Assembly (NCBI GenBank): GCA_029706075.1
Contig: JAINUG010000168.1
Location: forward strand, 1,488,001 to 1,552,000
Reading direction: 5' to 3'
From: Aldrovandia affinis
Taxonomy: Eukaryota > Chordata > Actinopteri > Notacanthiformes > Halosauridae
Length of the DNA stretch: 64,000 nucleotides
The notes below the pieces were generated by a model. The model saw nothing but the letters and a program-made list of their open reading frames with translations, had not been told where the DNA came from and searched no databases. The translations under genes and the position numbers were made by a program. Of this stretch, positions 22,998-32,811 are shown one piece after another. Positions within the stretch are counted from its first letter, which is position 1. Every line of letters starts with the position of its first letter.

Positions 22998-24014
22998 TGT
23001 CACAGTTCCATGTAATTCATGCCACGTTTTATGTGTTATTTATGTCATGTTTCATTTCATGTCATGTCTTGATTCGGTTTTCATGTTACGTTTCTGTTCA
23101 TGTTTAAAGCATACACTTTTTCATGTTCTTTCCGCAAATCTTGCGTTCATGTTTTCTCTCTCTCTCTCACTGTCACTCACGTTTCCTTATTGTTTCTAAC
23201 CCCTCCTTGTCTGATTACTAATTTACTAACGATTAGATAGGTTTATTGTTTCTGCTAGCACGATTGGCAATTTAGTAACTCTAATTGCCGACGTGCTGGA
23301 GATTTACTAATTACTAACTTGCTAATCATATGTATTCATGTTTCCTTTCATTTCTAGTTCATGTCTGATTTACTAATCTACTAACGCTAGGTCAGGATAG
23401 GATAATCACTAACAACGACTAATTATTGTTACCTTGTCACGCTCTCCTCAGCTGTTTTCTGTTTCGCTCTGTTCTCAAGCTAAGTGTCTGCACCTGTCTA
23501 CACCTCCATATAAGCTCAGTGTTTTTGTCACGTCCTTGCGAAATGGTTGCCTATATTTCTATAGCACTTTTGAGTGTTTTCCTTGGTTGAGTTCATTGTT
23601 ATGACCCAAGCCTGTTTACTGACCATTGTTACTGCCTGCCGTTTTTGTTACCACTGCCTGTTTTGTACCACGAGTTTTGCCTGCTGTCTTTTGTGCCTTT
23701 GCCCCGCGGAGCAGACTTCGGTCTTGACTCTTGCACCGTCCCTGACTACGAGCCTGCCTACCGTCCTCCTGTACGTCTGCCCCGCTGACAGCTACTCTGG
23801 TTTGTTTAGATTTTTTGCATGGTTTACCGAGTTCGAGACTGCCTTCTCCCTCGGTACTGTACTTTAGTTATTGGCTTGATTTTTTGGTTATCGGACTTTG
23901 CTTTTGTTTGACTACGTCTCCTGAACATTCCTCTAATAAAGCCCTTGCAGGTCTTTATTTTACGTCATTGTTTGAGTCGTGCATTTCGGGTCCAACATTC
24001 ACACACCCGTCTCA
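22998..24014 (+). mobile_element. Solo LTR (family D) inside LINE RT
   Basis: It starts TGTCACAGTTCCATGTAATT and ends ...ACACACCCGTCTCA, with CTTTG on both sides (22993-22997 and 24015-24019) as an exact 5-bp duplication. An AATAAAG signal lies at about 23935. At 1,017 bp it has no internal coding region. Removing it and one CTTTG restores the sense of the interrupted LINE frame, which confirms the boundaries. Confidence 0.93.
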
Positions 24015-24019
24015 CTTTG

Positions 24020-24563
24020 TCCATTTTTGATTTGACAGTCTCAAGAAAAAAGCAGTTAGCAGTTTCGGTAGAGTGGTTGGCCTGAAGTCAAACTGCATAG
24101 GGTGTAATGTGTATGGAGTGTTGTTGAGGTGGGCAATTCGCTGTTCTGCTACACAATTCTCAGCAATCTTTGACACTACAGGAATAATGCTGATAGGCCT
24201 GTAGTTGCCAACATCATTTGCATTTCCTGACTTAAAAATGCCTGTAATTATAGCTGATTTCCAGACTTGTAGAAACATAACCTGTCTAATAGATGCATTA
24301 ATAATTTTGGTGATGGGGTCAGAGAGTGACTCTTTGTGATTTTTGTGCAACACGTCTTTAGATTTGAAGTCTTTTAGTGAGCTTAATATTGTATTAACTT
24401 TTGATTCTGCGACCTCGTGTATAGAGAAGACAGGTAGTGTTTCATTTACTGGCACTAGATGTAATGAACCAGCAGGAGGTCTATGTGTTAGTGCCTTGAC
24501 AGACAGAGTCAACAAAGTATGTGTTGAAAGTTGTTGCGATTTGTACTGGGTCTTCTCAACCAT
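24020..24563 (-). pseudogene. LINE RT, N-terminal part
   Basis: The frame contains KSAIITGIFKSGNANDVGNY then RPISIIPVVSKIAENCVAEQ, the conserved W-K-A-I-P-I-K-G...NYRPIS-LP--SKI start of non-LTR reverse transcriptases. It ends in MQFDFRPT, the QFGFR motif. It joins the catalytic part at 22990 once the solo LTR is removed. The 5' side is cut by an L2 fragment at about 24665. Confidence 0.85.
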
Positions 24564-24664
24564 TTACATTTAGCTCTAGTCTTTTTTCTGAATTGCTGTG
24601 GTCTTTTCCTGTCAACTTCTTCAGATGATCCCAAACCAGTTTACAGTTTCTTTTGCCTCACTAA

Positions 24665-25290
24665 TTATTCAGATTCAGATTCAGAGATTCTTTAATCGCC
24701 ATCATGTAAACATGTAGGAACTTGGTACGGTATTTAAAGTGCGTATGTCACATTCTTTACACAAATAACAACAATAACAACAACCGAGACCAAGTGCAAA
24801 ACATGACAAAAAAAAAGTGCAACAACAGAACAGTTCAAGTGCAATGGCTGGTAAACACAATAGACAGGGAGGTAGAGCAGTGCAAAAAGAAAATAAAGTT
24901 CAGTGGTCAGTCTCAGGGAGGGGGTGGGGAGGGCAGGGGAGACCAGACTTGTTGACTAGGCGTGCTGCTGAGGGGAAAAAGCTGTGTCTGTGACGTTCTG
25001 TTCCCGTCTTAGGCAGCCGTAGCCTCCTTCCATGAGGCAGCAGGGTGAAGAGGTTGTGACCTGGGTGGGAGGGGTCCGCCATTATCTTCCTCGCCCTCCT
25101 CAGAGCCCTGGTGTTATGTAGGGACTCGAGGGGGGGGAGGGCGCAGCCAATCACCCGTTCCGCCGAGCGTATCACCCGCTGCAGCTTGGCCTTGTCCTTG
25201 ACCGTAGCCGCAGGGAACCAGGTGAGGATGGAGAGGGTGAGGATGGACTCAATGTTGATGAAGAGGGATGCCTTGGCCTGTCTTAATTAG
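24665..25290 (-). mobile_element. L2-clade LINE, 3' fragment, nested
   Basis: The - strand frame 24900-25175 reads ARKIMADPSHPGHNLFTLLP, then HGRRLRLPKTGTERHRHSFF and FPSAARLVN. This is the C-terminal end typical of L2 polyproteins. The 3' end carries attcagattcagattcagag at about 24670. It is a 5'-truncated copy inserted into the older LINE at 21.9-26.5 kb. Confidence 0.85.
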
Positions 25291-25463
25291 TTGATTACTC
25301 TGTTTCTCAGTGTTGTGAACCTATGCTTGTCATGTTCTAATTTTGAATTTATGGCTGTTTTTAGGGCATGATCTCATTCTTTCATTCGTTTCCACATGTC
25401 CATTTATCCAGGGGAGAATGCTCTGTTGACAACAGTTGGGCTTTGTTTCTTTTAGAAAGCTAT

Positions 25464-26290
25464 TTATTGTAGACTTGATTGTGGAAAGAAACAAATTCCA
25501 CATTTGTCCCTGACAGTCCAGTTAATTCCCTTTATTGCAGCATTAAAATGATCTTGGTTGCCCTTAGGAATTTTAAGATAGCTGTGCTTTCTAGTGTTGG
25601 AAAGATTAAATTGTTTCTTTGACAGTTTTCTAGATCTAAGAGTCAAATTATGATCAGACAGCCCAGTAACCATGTTAAATGATTTGGTTACCCTCTCAGG
25701 TTTATTGCTGAACACTAGATCAATTTGGGTCTTGGAGGAAGATGTTACCGTTGTTGGGCCTTCAATTATCTGGATAAGATCAAATTTTGTCATTTGTTTT
25801 AGGGTCTTTCTACTGGTTTATCTTCCCAATTTATGTTGAAATCCCCCATTAAAATAACTTCTTTATCAAAATTGCATTCCCTGAGTATTGAGTTCAGTTG
25901 ATCAAAAAACACACTTTTTGAGTTTGGTGGTCGGTACAGTCCTATGAGGGTAAAATACTTTTGCAACATTTAAACCAATACATTATAATTCATTGTCAGA
26001 GGACCAGTGAATCTGATTGCAGTGTATATGATCTTTAGTGTAGAACATCAGACCTCCTCCTTTTCCTTCAGATCTGTCTCTTCTGAACACATTTTAACCA
26101 GGTACAGACAGCGCAGCAGTTGGAGAGTTTTTATGAAGTCTTAGATAGACACAGAAAGTCCATGTTGGATTCTAAGAGAAGGTGTTTAATCTGGTTACTT
26201 TTTGGGGTGACACTGCAGATGTTTAGGTGCCCTCCCAACAGACCTTTGGGCTTGGCCCGAGGGTCCCAGAGAACTCAAGCGTGATTAACC
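25464..26290 (-). pseudogene. LINE endonuclease region
   Basis: The open part 25464-25793 includes TKTQ-like SSSKTQIDLVFSNKPE and VTGLSDHNLTLRSRKL, with the SDHN active-site motif of AP-endonucleases. Upstream, across stops, fragments such as RSEGKGGGLMFYTKDHI (about 26040-26090) match the middle of the same domain. It is the N-terminal half of the LINE ending at 21856. Confidence 0.75.
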
Positions 26291-26470
26291 ATCTGGAAAG
26301 ATGGTCTTACATTGTCTGAGTTTTCTGATTGCTGGGTTCGGTGTATGATTTCTTACTTTAGTCGTGAGAATGGGACATTCAGTAAAGTCATTTTGGTCTG
26401 AACCGGACAGTCAGCCTACTTGTCGGACCAATCACCTGCAATGGACGATCACAACATTCGCTAGGAGTTG

Positions 26471-26855
26471 TGGTGTGGATGGATGGCACTCACCCATTTC
26501 AGCTGGAATTAAGTTTTGAGAAAAAAGTTGTTTGTTGCTGCCTGGAATCCGCTTTCAGAGCTGGGGGATGTTTCCATGGTGTTATTACGTCGCATGGGTT
26601 TGCCTAGCAGCCTCGAAGAATCTCAAGGAATAGCTCCTCATTGACTCGCTTTCTCCATCGCCGAAGTCCTTAGCTGGCCGGGTATATCAACCTGGCAAGC
26701 TGTTCCATGCATTGACAACTCCTAATCCGGGCAAGAGCATGCATTGTCGGTAGGGAACGATGGCTGCACACTGAGTTTGAGTGCAGCAGATGCGTGGCAA
26801 TTGAGAAAAGACGCTAGAATGCCCACTTTAAAAAAAAAAAAAAAAGGTAACAATT
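26471..26855. other. Junction region with CR1 scrap
   Basis: It includes cctggcaagctgttccatgc and attgacaactc (about 26690-26725), a short fragment of the CR1-like repeat of 20.1 kb. A 16-17 base A run lies at 26830-26846. It probably holds the 5' region of the - strand LINE and the start of the + strand L1. Confidence 0.45.
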
Positions 26856-27042
26856 AAATTCTTACCAACTTCTGATAGCAGCAACAGATTTTGGTTCTTC
26901 ATTTACCAACAATTTTTTATATTTTTTTAAATAGTTTGATTCCAATCTGGCATACTACAAACAAGCACAAAGTCTGGATGAACTTGACCGTAGTCTGGAT
27001 GAACTTAAGTCCTTTATCGACTCTTAAGACTCTTATCATAAA

Positions 27043-27897
27043 ATGTCGGAGGATAAGACTGTTCCGAAAGCAATACGGAGGCCTGAACTACCACTGACAT
27101 CTGAGGCTGAAACATATTCAACGGTGATTTCTACCAAAATACTAGGCCTACCGGCATCGGGAAAGCTGACCCCAAAGTGGTATCGGGTATCATCCACCGA
27201 AACAGATGGTCAGCCTGCGGTTGAAATAGAGTTGGGGGTTTTGGAATCAATCAATGAAAGATTAGCAAAACTGGATATGCTTGATACACTGTTAGCTGAA
27301 GTTGAGAGTTTAAAAACATGTTTGAAATTTAACCACCAACGCACGGAGGATCTGATTATCAAAAACAAGGTAATGAATGGCAAAATATATCATCTACAAA
27401 TTAAGGTAGATGTGATGGCAAAAGAAAATAAATATCTGAAAGAATCCTTGTTGGACATTCAGATGTTATCCATGCAAGATAACCTCATCTTCAAAGGCAT
27501 TCCAGAGAAAAAAGATGAAAATCCAGAAGCAGTTATCCGCAATTTCATACAAAAAGAGATGAAGATGACATCCGAAAAAGTGAATAGAATCTCCGTTGCC
27601 AGAGTACATCGGATGGGGAGGAAAAATGAACAGAACAACAACCCCCGTGTCATAGTGGCAAAGTTTGATTTCTTTAAACAAAAGGAGGAGATAAAACGGA
27701 AGAGTAAGGAACTGAAAGGGTCCAAGTTCTACGTGTCTGATCAGTTCCCCAAGGAAATACTAGATAGGCGCAAGAAGCTGTACCCCATCCTCAACGAGAA
27801 CTGGAAACTGGACAGACGAGTGACCCTGGTGGTAGACTGGCTGTACATTGAGGGACAGCTATACAGAAATAAAGAGGTAACACCGTGGCTTTATTGA
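27043..27897 (+). CDS. L1 ORF1 protein (coiled coil plus RRM)
   Basis: This is an intact 284-residue frame. L1 ORF1 proteins are trimeric RNA-binding chaperones that package the element RNA in cytoplasmic particles. Residues about 65-140 are rich in Leu/Glu/Lys with heptad spacing, consistent with a coiled coil. Residues about 143-225 form the RRM-like region (DNLIFKGIPEKKDENPEAVI, ARVHRMGR, NPRVIVAKFDFFKQKEEI). The C-terminal domain follows with FYVSDQFPKEILDRRKKLYP. The start is the first ATG in frame. The length is close to that of fish and mammalian ORF1p. Unlike ORF2 it has no stop, which is notable in an otherwise broken copy. Confidence 0.85.
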   Translation: MSEDKTVPKAIRRPELPLTSEAETYSTVISTKILGLPASGKLTPKWYRVSSTETDGQPAVEIELGVLESINERLAKLDMLDTLLAEVESLKTCLKFNHQRTEDLIIKNKVMNGKIYHLQIKVDVMAKENKYLKESLLDIQMLSMQDNLIFKGIPEKKDENPEAVIRNFIQKEMKMTSEKVNRISVARVHRMGRKNEQNNNPRVIVAKFDFFKQKEEIKRKSKELKGSKFYVSDQFPKEILDRRKKLYPILNENWKLDRRVTLVVDWLYIEGQLYRNKEVTPWLY

Positions 27898-29019
27898 TGG
27901 ACATAAAGTTGGACAAAACATGTTAGCCCCCACGGAAGGCTGAAGTTTTCACCAAAAAAGAAAAGACACTGAATTGGACTACAACTACGGTATGGATTTA
28001 TTTTCATTATAATTTTTTGGACCATCCACTCTGGGAGCAGAGGTAAGAATGTTTTCCTTCGAGAGGCCTTTTTTTTCTTTCTTTTTTTCTTCCCTGTGAC
28101 CGAACAATTTTGAACAATATAAGTTAATTTGCTAGGCCATTATGCCTATTTCTTTCCTTTTTTCCCTCTCATTCACCTTTGAGTAACTATACGGGACTGG
28201 ATAGAGACCGATGATGGACAAAGTTCAGACCGTCTGACTGGTTTAATAGGTCGCTTTTTGCTAACGAGTCTTGCGTGCTCCCAATCCCCTTCTGAACGAT
28301 ATGTTTTACTATTCGTTTATTGGTCATAAATTGTACAGTGTCAATGAAAAATATTGTAAACATTATGCTGTACATGGAATAGGATGTATATAAATAATGA
28401 AATGGTGGAGTGTGTGTGTGGATGTGGGTGTGGGTGTGTATGTGAGTGAGGGGGAGAGCGAAATAAAATGGCATAGTTAGATGGAGGGGTATGTGGGTGT
28501 GTGTGTGGGGAGGGGGGTTTATTAGTCATAAATGATCTACAGGGGATAGAATGTACAAAAATAAGGAAATTGTGGAGATGTGTATGTGTGTTAATTTTCT
28601 CTTCAGTTAAGAATAGTGATAAGGATGGTAAAGTAATTAACTTTGTTAGTCGATTGAATATTACGGTCTGGGATATTTGCTAAATGTTTTTGTTACATGA
28701 CCACCAGACCGATTGTAAATTGTAATTTGGGTTAATAGTGTTTTCTCGTGTCTTAGTGTGTAAGTCAGTTTGTCCTGTCTGCGTCTTAACGTCTATCCCA
28801 GTCAGTCATACTTTTTGTGAATTACTCAGTACCTATACCAGTTTGTCTCAACTTGTCTGTATTGTACATGTTTTCCCCATTTCAGATAAGGAAGGTCTCT
28901 ATAAAGCCGATCATACATTGTTTACAAGACCCATATTCGCTTAAAATATCTGAAAAGGAATATGCCAAAGTAAAAAGGTTGGGTAATATGCCCCTGTCTA
29001 TCCATACCCTAAATTAATA
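27898..29019 (+). other. L1 inter-ORF region with GT-rich stretch
   Basis: This 1.1-kb spacer separates ORF1 from ORF2. It includes a gtgtgtgtggatgtgggtgt region at 28405-28515. No coding motif is seen, and I cannot say whether it is native to this L1 lineage or inserted. Confidence 0.5.
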
Positions 29020-29372
29020 TGGCTGAAACCCAAGAAATACAAAGTGTCCCTAACACATTTAAAGTAACAACGTGGAATGTGAATGTCCTCCGTGAGGGTA
29101 CAAAAAAAACATAAAGTTTTAAACCATTTGGAAAAGATATCCTCGGATATTGCATTTTTGCAAGAAACTCACTTTAAAATTAAATTCCTTAAAAGAAATT
29201 GGGTAGGAGAAGCTTTAGATGCCACATACAGCTCTAATAGTAGAGGTGTTGGGATACTGACAAATACAAATATACCATTTACTTTCAATTCTCAACATTC
29301 AGACCCAGAGGGGAGATATTTAGTTGTAAATTGTCTTATTTATGGTAATACATACAGCCTTATTAACATATA
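29020..29372 (+). pseudogene. L1 ORF2 endonuclease, N-terminal part
   Basis: It begins at ATG 29020 (MAETQEIQSVPN...FKVTTWNVN), the TWNVNG start of L1 AP-endonucleases. It shifts frame near 29080 and continues SSVRVQKKHKVLNHLEKISS, IAFLQETHF (the QETH catalytic Glu), RGVGILTN and GRYLVVN. It is cut at the TA target of the Tc1 insertion after INIYI. Confidence 0.85.
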
Positions 29373-30977
29373 CATTGGGGAGAACAAGTATTTGATACAC
29401 TGCCGATTTTGCAGGTTTTCCCACTTACAAAGAATGTAGAGGTCTGTAATTTTTATCATAGGTACACTTCAACTGTGAGAGACAGAATCTAAAACAAAAA
29501 TCCAGAAAATCACATTGTATGATTTTTAAGTAATTAATTTGCATTTTATTGCATGAAATAAGTATTTGATACATCAGAAAAACAGAACTTAATATTTGGT
29601 ACAGAAACCTTTGTTTGCAATTACAGAGATCAGACGTTTCCTGTAGTTCTTGACCAGGTTTGCACACACTGCAGCAGGGATTTTGGCCCACTCCTCCATA
29701 CAGATCTTCTCCAGATCCTTCTGGTTTCGGGGCTGTCGCTGGGCAACACGGACTTTCAGCTCCCTCCAAAGATTTTCTATTGGGTTCAGGTCTGGAGACT
29801 GGCTAGGCCACTCCAGGACCTTGAGATGCTTCTTACGGAGCCACTCCTTAGTTGCCCTGGCTGTGTGTTCCGGGTCGTTGTCATGCTGGAAGACCCAGCC
29901 ACGACCCATCTTCAATGCTCTTATTGAGGGAAGGAGGTTGTTGGCCAAGATCTCGCGATACATGGCCCCATCCATCCTCCCCTCAATACGGTGCATTCGT
30001 CCTGTCCCCTTTGCAGAAAAGCATCCCCAAAGAATGATGTTTCCACCTCCATGCTTCACGGTTGGGATGGTGTTCTTGGGGTTGTACTCATCCTTCTTCT
30101 TCCTCCAAACACGGCGAGTGGAGTTTATACCAAAAAGCTCTATTTTGGTCTCATCAGACCACATGACCTTCTCCCATTCCTCCTCTGGATCATCCAGATG
30201 GTCATTGGCAAACCTCAGACGGGCCTGGACATGCGCTGGCTTGAGCAGGGGGACCTTGCGTGCGCTGCAGGATTTTAATCCATGACGGCGTAGTGTGTTA
30301 CTAATGGTTTTCTTTGAGACTGTGGTCCCAGCTCTCTTCAGGTCATTGACCAGGTCCTGCCGTGTAGTTCTGGGCTGATCCCTCACCTTTCTCATGATCA
30401 TTGATGCCCCACGAGGTGAGATCTTGCATGGAGCCCCAGACCGAGAGAGATTGACCGTCATCTTAAACTTCTTCCATTTTCTAATAATTGCGCCAACAGT
30501 GGTGCCTTCTCACCAAGCTGCTTGCCTATTGTCCTGTAGCCCATCCCAGCCTTGTGCAGGTCTACAATTTTGTCCCTGATGTCCTTAGACAGCTCTTTGG
30601 TCTTGCCCATTGTGGAGAGGTTGGAGTCTGATTGATTGAGTGTGTGGAGAGGTGTCTTTTATACAGGTAACGAGTTCAAACAGGTGCAGTTAATACAGGT
30701 AATGAGTGGAGAATAGGAGGGCTTCTTAAAGAAAAACTAACAGGTCTGTGAGAGCCGGAATTCTTACTGGTTGGTAGGTGATCAAATACTTATTTCATGC
30801 AATAAAATGCAAATTAATTATTTAAAATCATACAATGTGATTTTCTGGATTTTTGTTTTAGATTCCGTCTCTCACAGTTGAAGTGTACCTATGATACAAA
30901 TTACAGACCTCTACATGCTTTGTAAGTGGGAAAACCTGCAAAATCGGCAGTGTATCAAATACTTGTTCTCCCCACTG
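29373..30977 (-). mobile_element. Tc1-like transposon, almost intact
   Basis: The element is 1,605 bp with TA on both sides (29371-29372, 30978-30979). Its terminal inverted repeats run about 200 bp and differ at only a few sites. They open with ggggagaacaagtatttgat and contain a second internal aagtatttgat copy (IR/DR type). The transposase on the - strand covers nearly the whole interior. Insertion occurred in the L1 endonuclease frame: excision of the element with one TA restores INIYIPPG. Confidence 0.97.
29589..30610 (-). pseudogene. Tc1 transposase (DD34E), one frameshift
   Basis: Tc1 transposases cut and rejoin the element at TA sites. The frame from ATG at 30610 reads [19 protein letters not shown] (first helix-turn-helix). 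The main frame from 30461 carries the second HTH, the linker, and the catalytic triad: MWSDETKIE (D), [11 protein letters not shown] (D) and DLNPIENLW (E), with the last two spaced as in DD34E. The region [14 protein letters not shown] is also intact. One base appears missing near 30503 (in gagaaggcaccactg on the - strand). With 1,022 nt present, a single extra base would give exactly 340 residues, the standard family length. Confidence 0.95.
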
Positions 30978-30979
30978 TA

Positions 30980-31538
30980 TATTCCCCCAGGATTAAACCC
31001 AACATTTCTTTAAAAAATACAATCTATAATAGACACCTTGGAAATAGGCACGATAATATTGGCTGGAGATCTTAATAATACCTTCAATAAATTAGATAGG
31101 GCTTTTTAACTTGGTAGTCCTTCTATCTCACCAAAGACCTTAAACTTCTTAAGTAATAATAACTTGCAAGATATTTGGCACACCCTCAACCCAAAAACTA
31201 TGGACTACACCTTTTACTCACATCCTCAAAATAGCTACAGCAGATTATATTACATATTTATTTCTAAATCTGGAATCGATAATATTATATCAACAACAAT
31301 TTATGATATAGTAATCTCCGATCACGCAGTAGTAACGGCTATGATTTTACCCGTTGGAAATAAGCAATCCAATACAATGTGGCGCTTAAATAGGAAATAC
31401 CTTTTGGACACAGAATTGATTAAATATACAAATGAACATATAAGTATTTTTAAACCAACTAATGTAGAAATGTATGACATAGACAAGCTAAATCCTCAAA
31501 TAATATGGGACTCTTTAAAAGCTTACATGTGGGGCATG
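30980..31538 (+). pseudogene. L1 ORF2 endonuclease, C-terminal part
   Basis: It resumes after the Tc1 insertion with PPGLNP and includes ILAGDLNNTFNK (GDFN-type motif, across a frame change near 31060), YTFYSHPQNSYSRLYYIFIS and the terminal SDHA motif (YDIVISDHAVV). It then runs into the linker NPQIIWDSLKAYMWGM and is interrupted at 31539 by a hAT element. Stops near 31110 show decay. Confidence 0.85.
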
Positions 31539-32803
31539 CAGGCACGTGCACAGATAGGGCCCAAGGGGGGCTTGAGCCCCTGCCCTTTTGCCCTCAGAAT
31601 CAAAAAGTGCCCTTTTTTTGGCTGGTGTTAATTGTATTTTATTTTTCCTTTGTTTGTTATTGAAATTCTATCAAATATAAACAGGAAAATGTATAGTAGT
31701 ATCCACGAAAAAATACACCTTATCAATTTAAAAAGTACTCCAATCTCCAACCCCCCCACTTCCAAATGGTTTTGTCTCAATCAATCAATCAACGTCGCAT
31801 CTTCCGACATTCCAAATACAACTTGTCATGAAAAGCAAGTTCGGTTACGGTGAATGATATCACTCAGGTAGGCACTGTTTTAATTATGAAACCACGATTA
31901 AGCAACACTTAAACACCGTTAAAAAATCTATGAAGTAGGTCAGTAGGACTTGCCACCTTCACGCTGTAATTTCGTCATTACTAGCCTCGGTACTCGCGAG
32001 CAAGTAAGCTAGTCTAATTATCATTAAAATGACGTTATCTCCGTCATGCAGGACAACTTACAACTATGGAATTAATTTCTGAAGCAGGTAGTTACGTTTT
32101 GGAAAGTTTTGCTAGTGTAGTCACCCCCTTTTCTTTATAGCCAGTTTAAAAAAAAATTGATGTTTAAAGGTATAATATTGTTCGGGCATGTAGCAGTGTG
32201 TTCCTATAGTGTGGCTAGGTTTACATGTATTACCTTATAGAGATGTTTTCTTCATATAGGCCTATTTATTCCTTTTTATTTATTTTAATTATTCATTTAA
32301 ATTATGTATTGCATGTCTTTTATGTTTTGTTATTCCTGTTCCTGGAATAAAGATTGAAGACTAAGGTCTACAGTATGTGATGTCTGTGTGAATTGCTGTT
32401 GTAGACAGGGTAATACAATCTGTAGAACATGAACCATGCCACACTTAGGAAGTGTACATACTGGAAAGGTATGATCTGAATGCCATTAAATTGCATCCTT
32501 CCTAACTTTCTTTCTCAAAGAAACCACTGATCTAATGTGACTGAATTGGTCTAAACAGCTGAACACTGACTGACTGCATTACTTACACTGACTGACTGAT
32601 TTTACGACATCAAATCTGTGGTTTCTTCATGGAATAATGTGTTTCAGTATAATTTAAACAGGTCACATGCTATGAACATAGTGTGTGATTATGGATGGCG
32701 GCGGTGTGGCAACATCGGGGTGGGAATAGTCTGTGTTGGTGGGGTGAGTGCCATTTTTTTTTGCTTGAGCCCCTGCCCCCCAAAATGTCTGTGCACGGCC
32801 CTG
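31539..32803. mobile_element. Non-autonomous hAT element in L1
   Basis: The ends are inverted: CAGGCACGTGCACAGATAGG at the left, and at the right tgtctgtgcacggccctg (complement CAGGGCCGTGCACAGACA). Both are followed internally by ggggcttgagcccctgccc. The 8-bp flanks are GGGGCATG (31531-31538) and GGGCCATG (32804-32811), one mismatch. No transposase frame is visible in its 1,265 bp. Removing it rejoins the L1 frame as KAYMWGM-IISY. Confidence 0.92.
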
Positions 32804-32811
32804 GGGCCATG

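Larger units (their letters stand above)
21856..26470 (-). mobile_element. L2/CR1-type LINE with endonuclease and RT
   Basis: A - strand non-LTR retrotransposon. The 3' end is marked by (tttag)n and the fish LINE 3' motif gtacagggacaatgcacatt. The reverse transcriptase lies in 22220-22975 and 24020-24563, and the AP-endonuclease region in about 25464-26150 (KGGGLMFYTKDHIH, GLSDHN). A solo LTR (22998-24014) interrupts the RT and an L2 fragment (24665-25290) interrupts the linker before it. Several stops are present. The 5' limit is uncertain, perhaps as far as 26.8 kb. Confidence 0.8.

Noticed and set aside
29650..30285. A 211-residue + strand open frame
   Set aside because: It is the antisense shadow of the Tc1 transposase.
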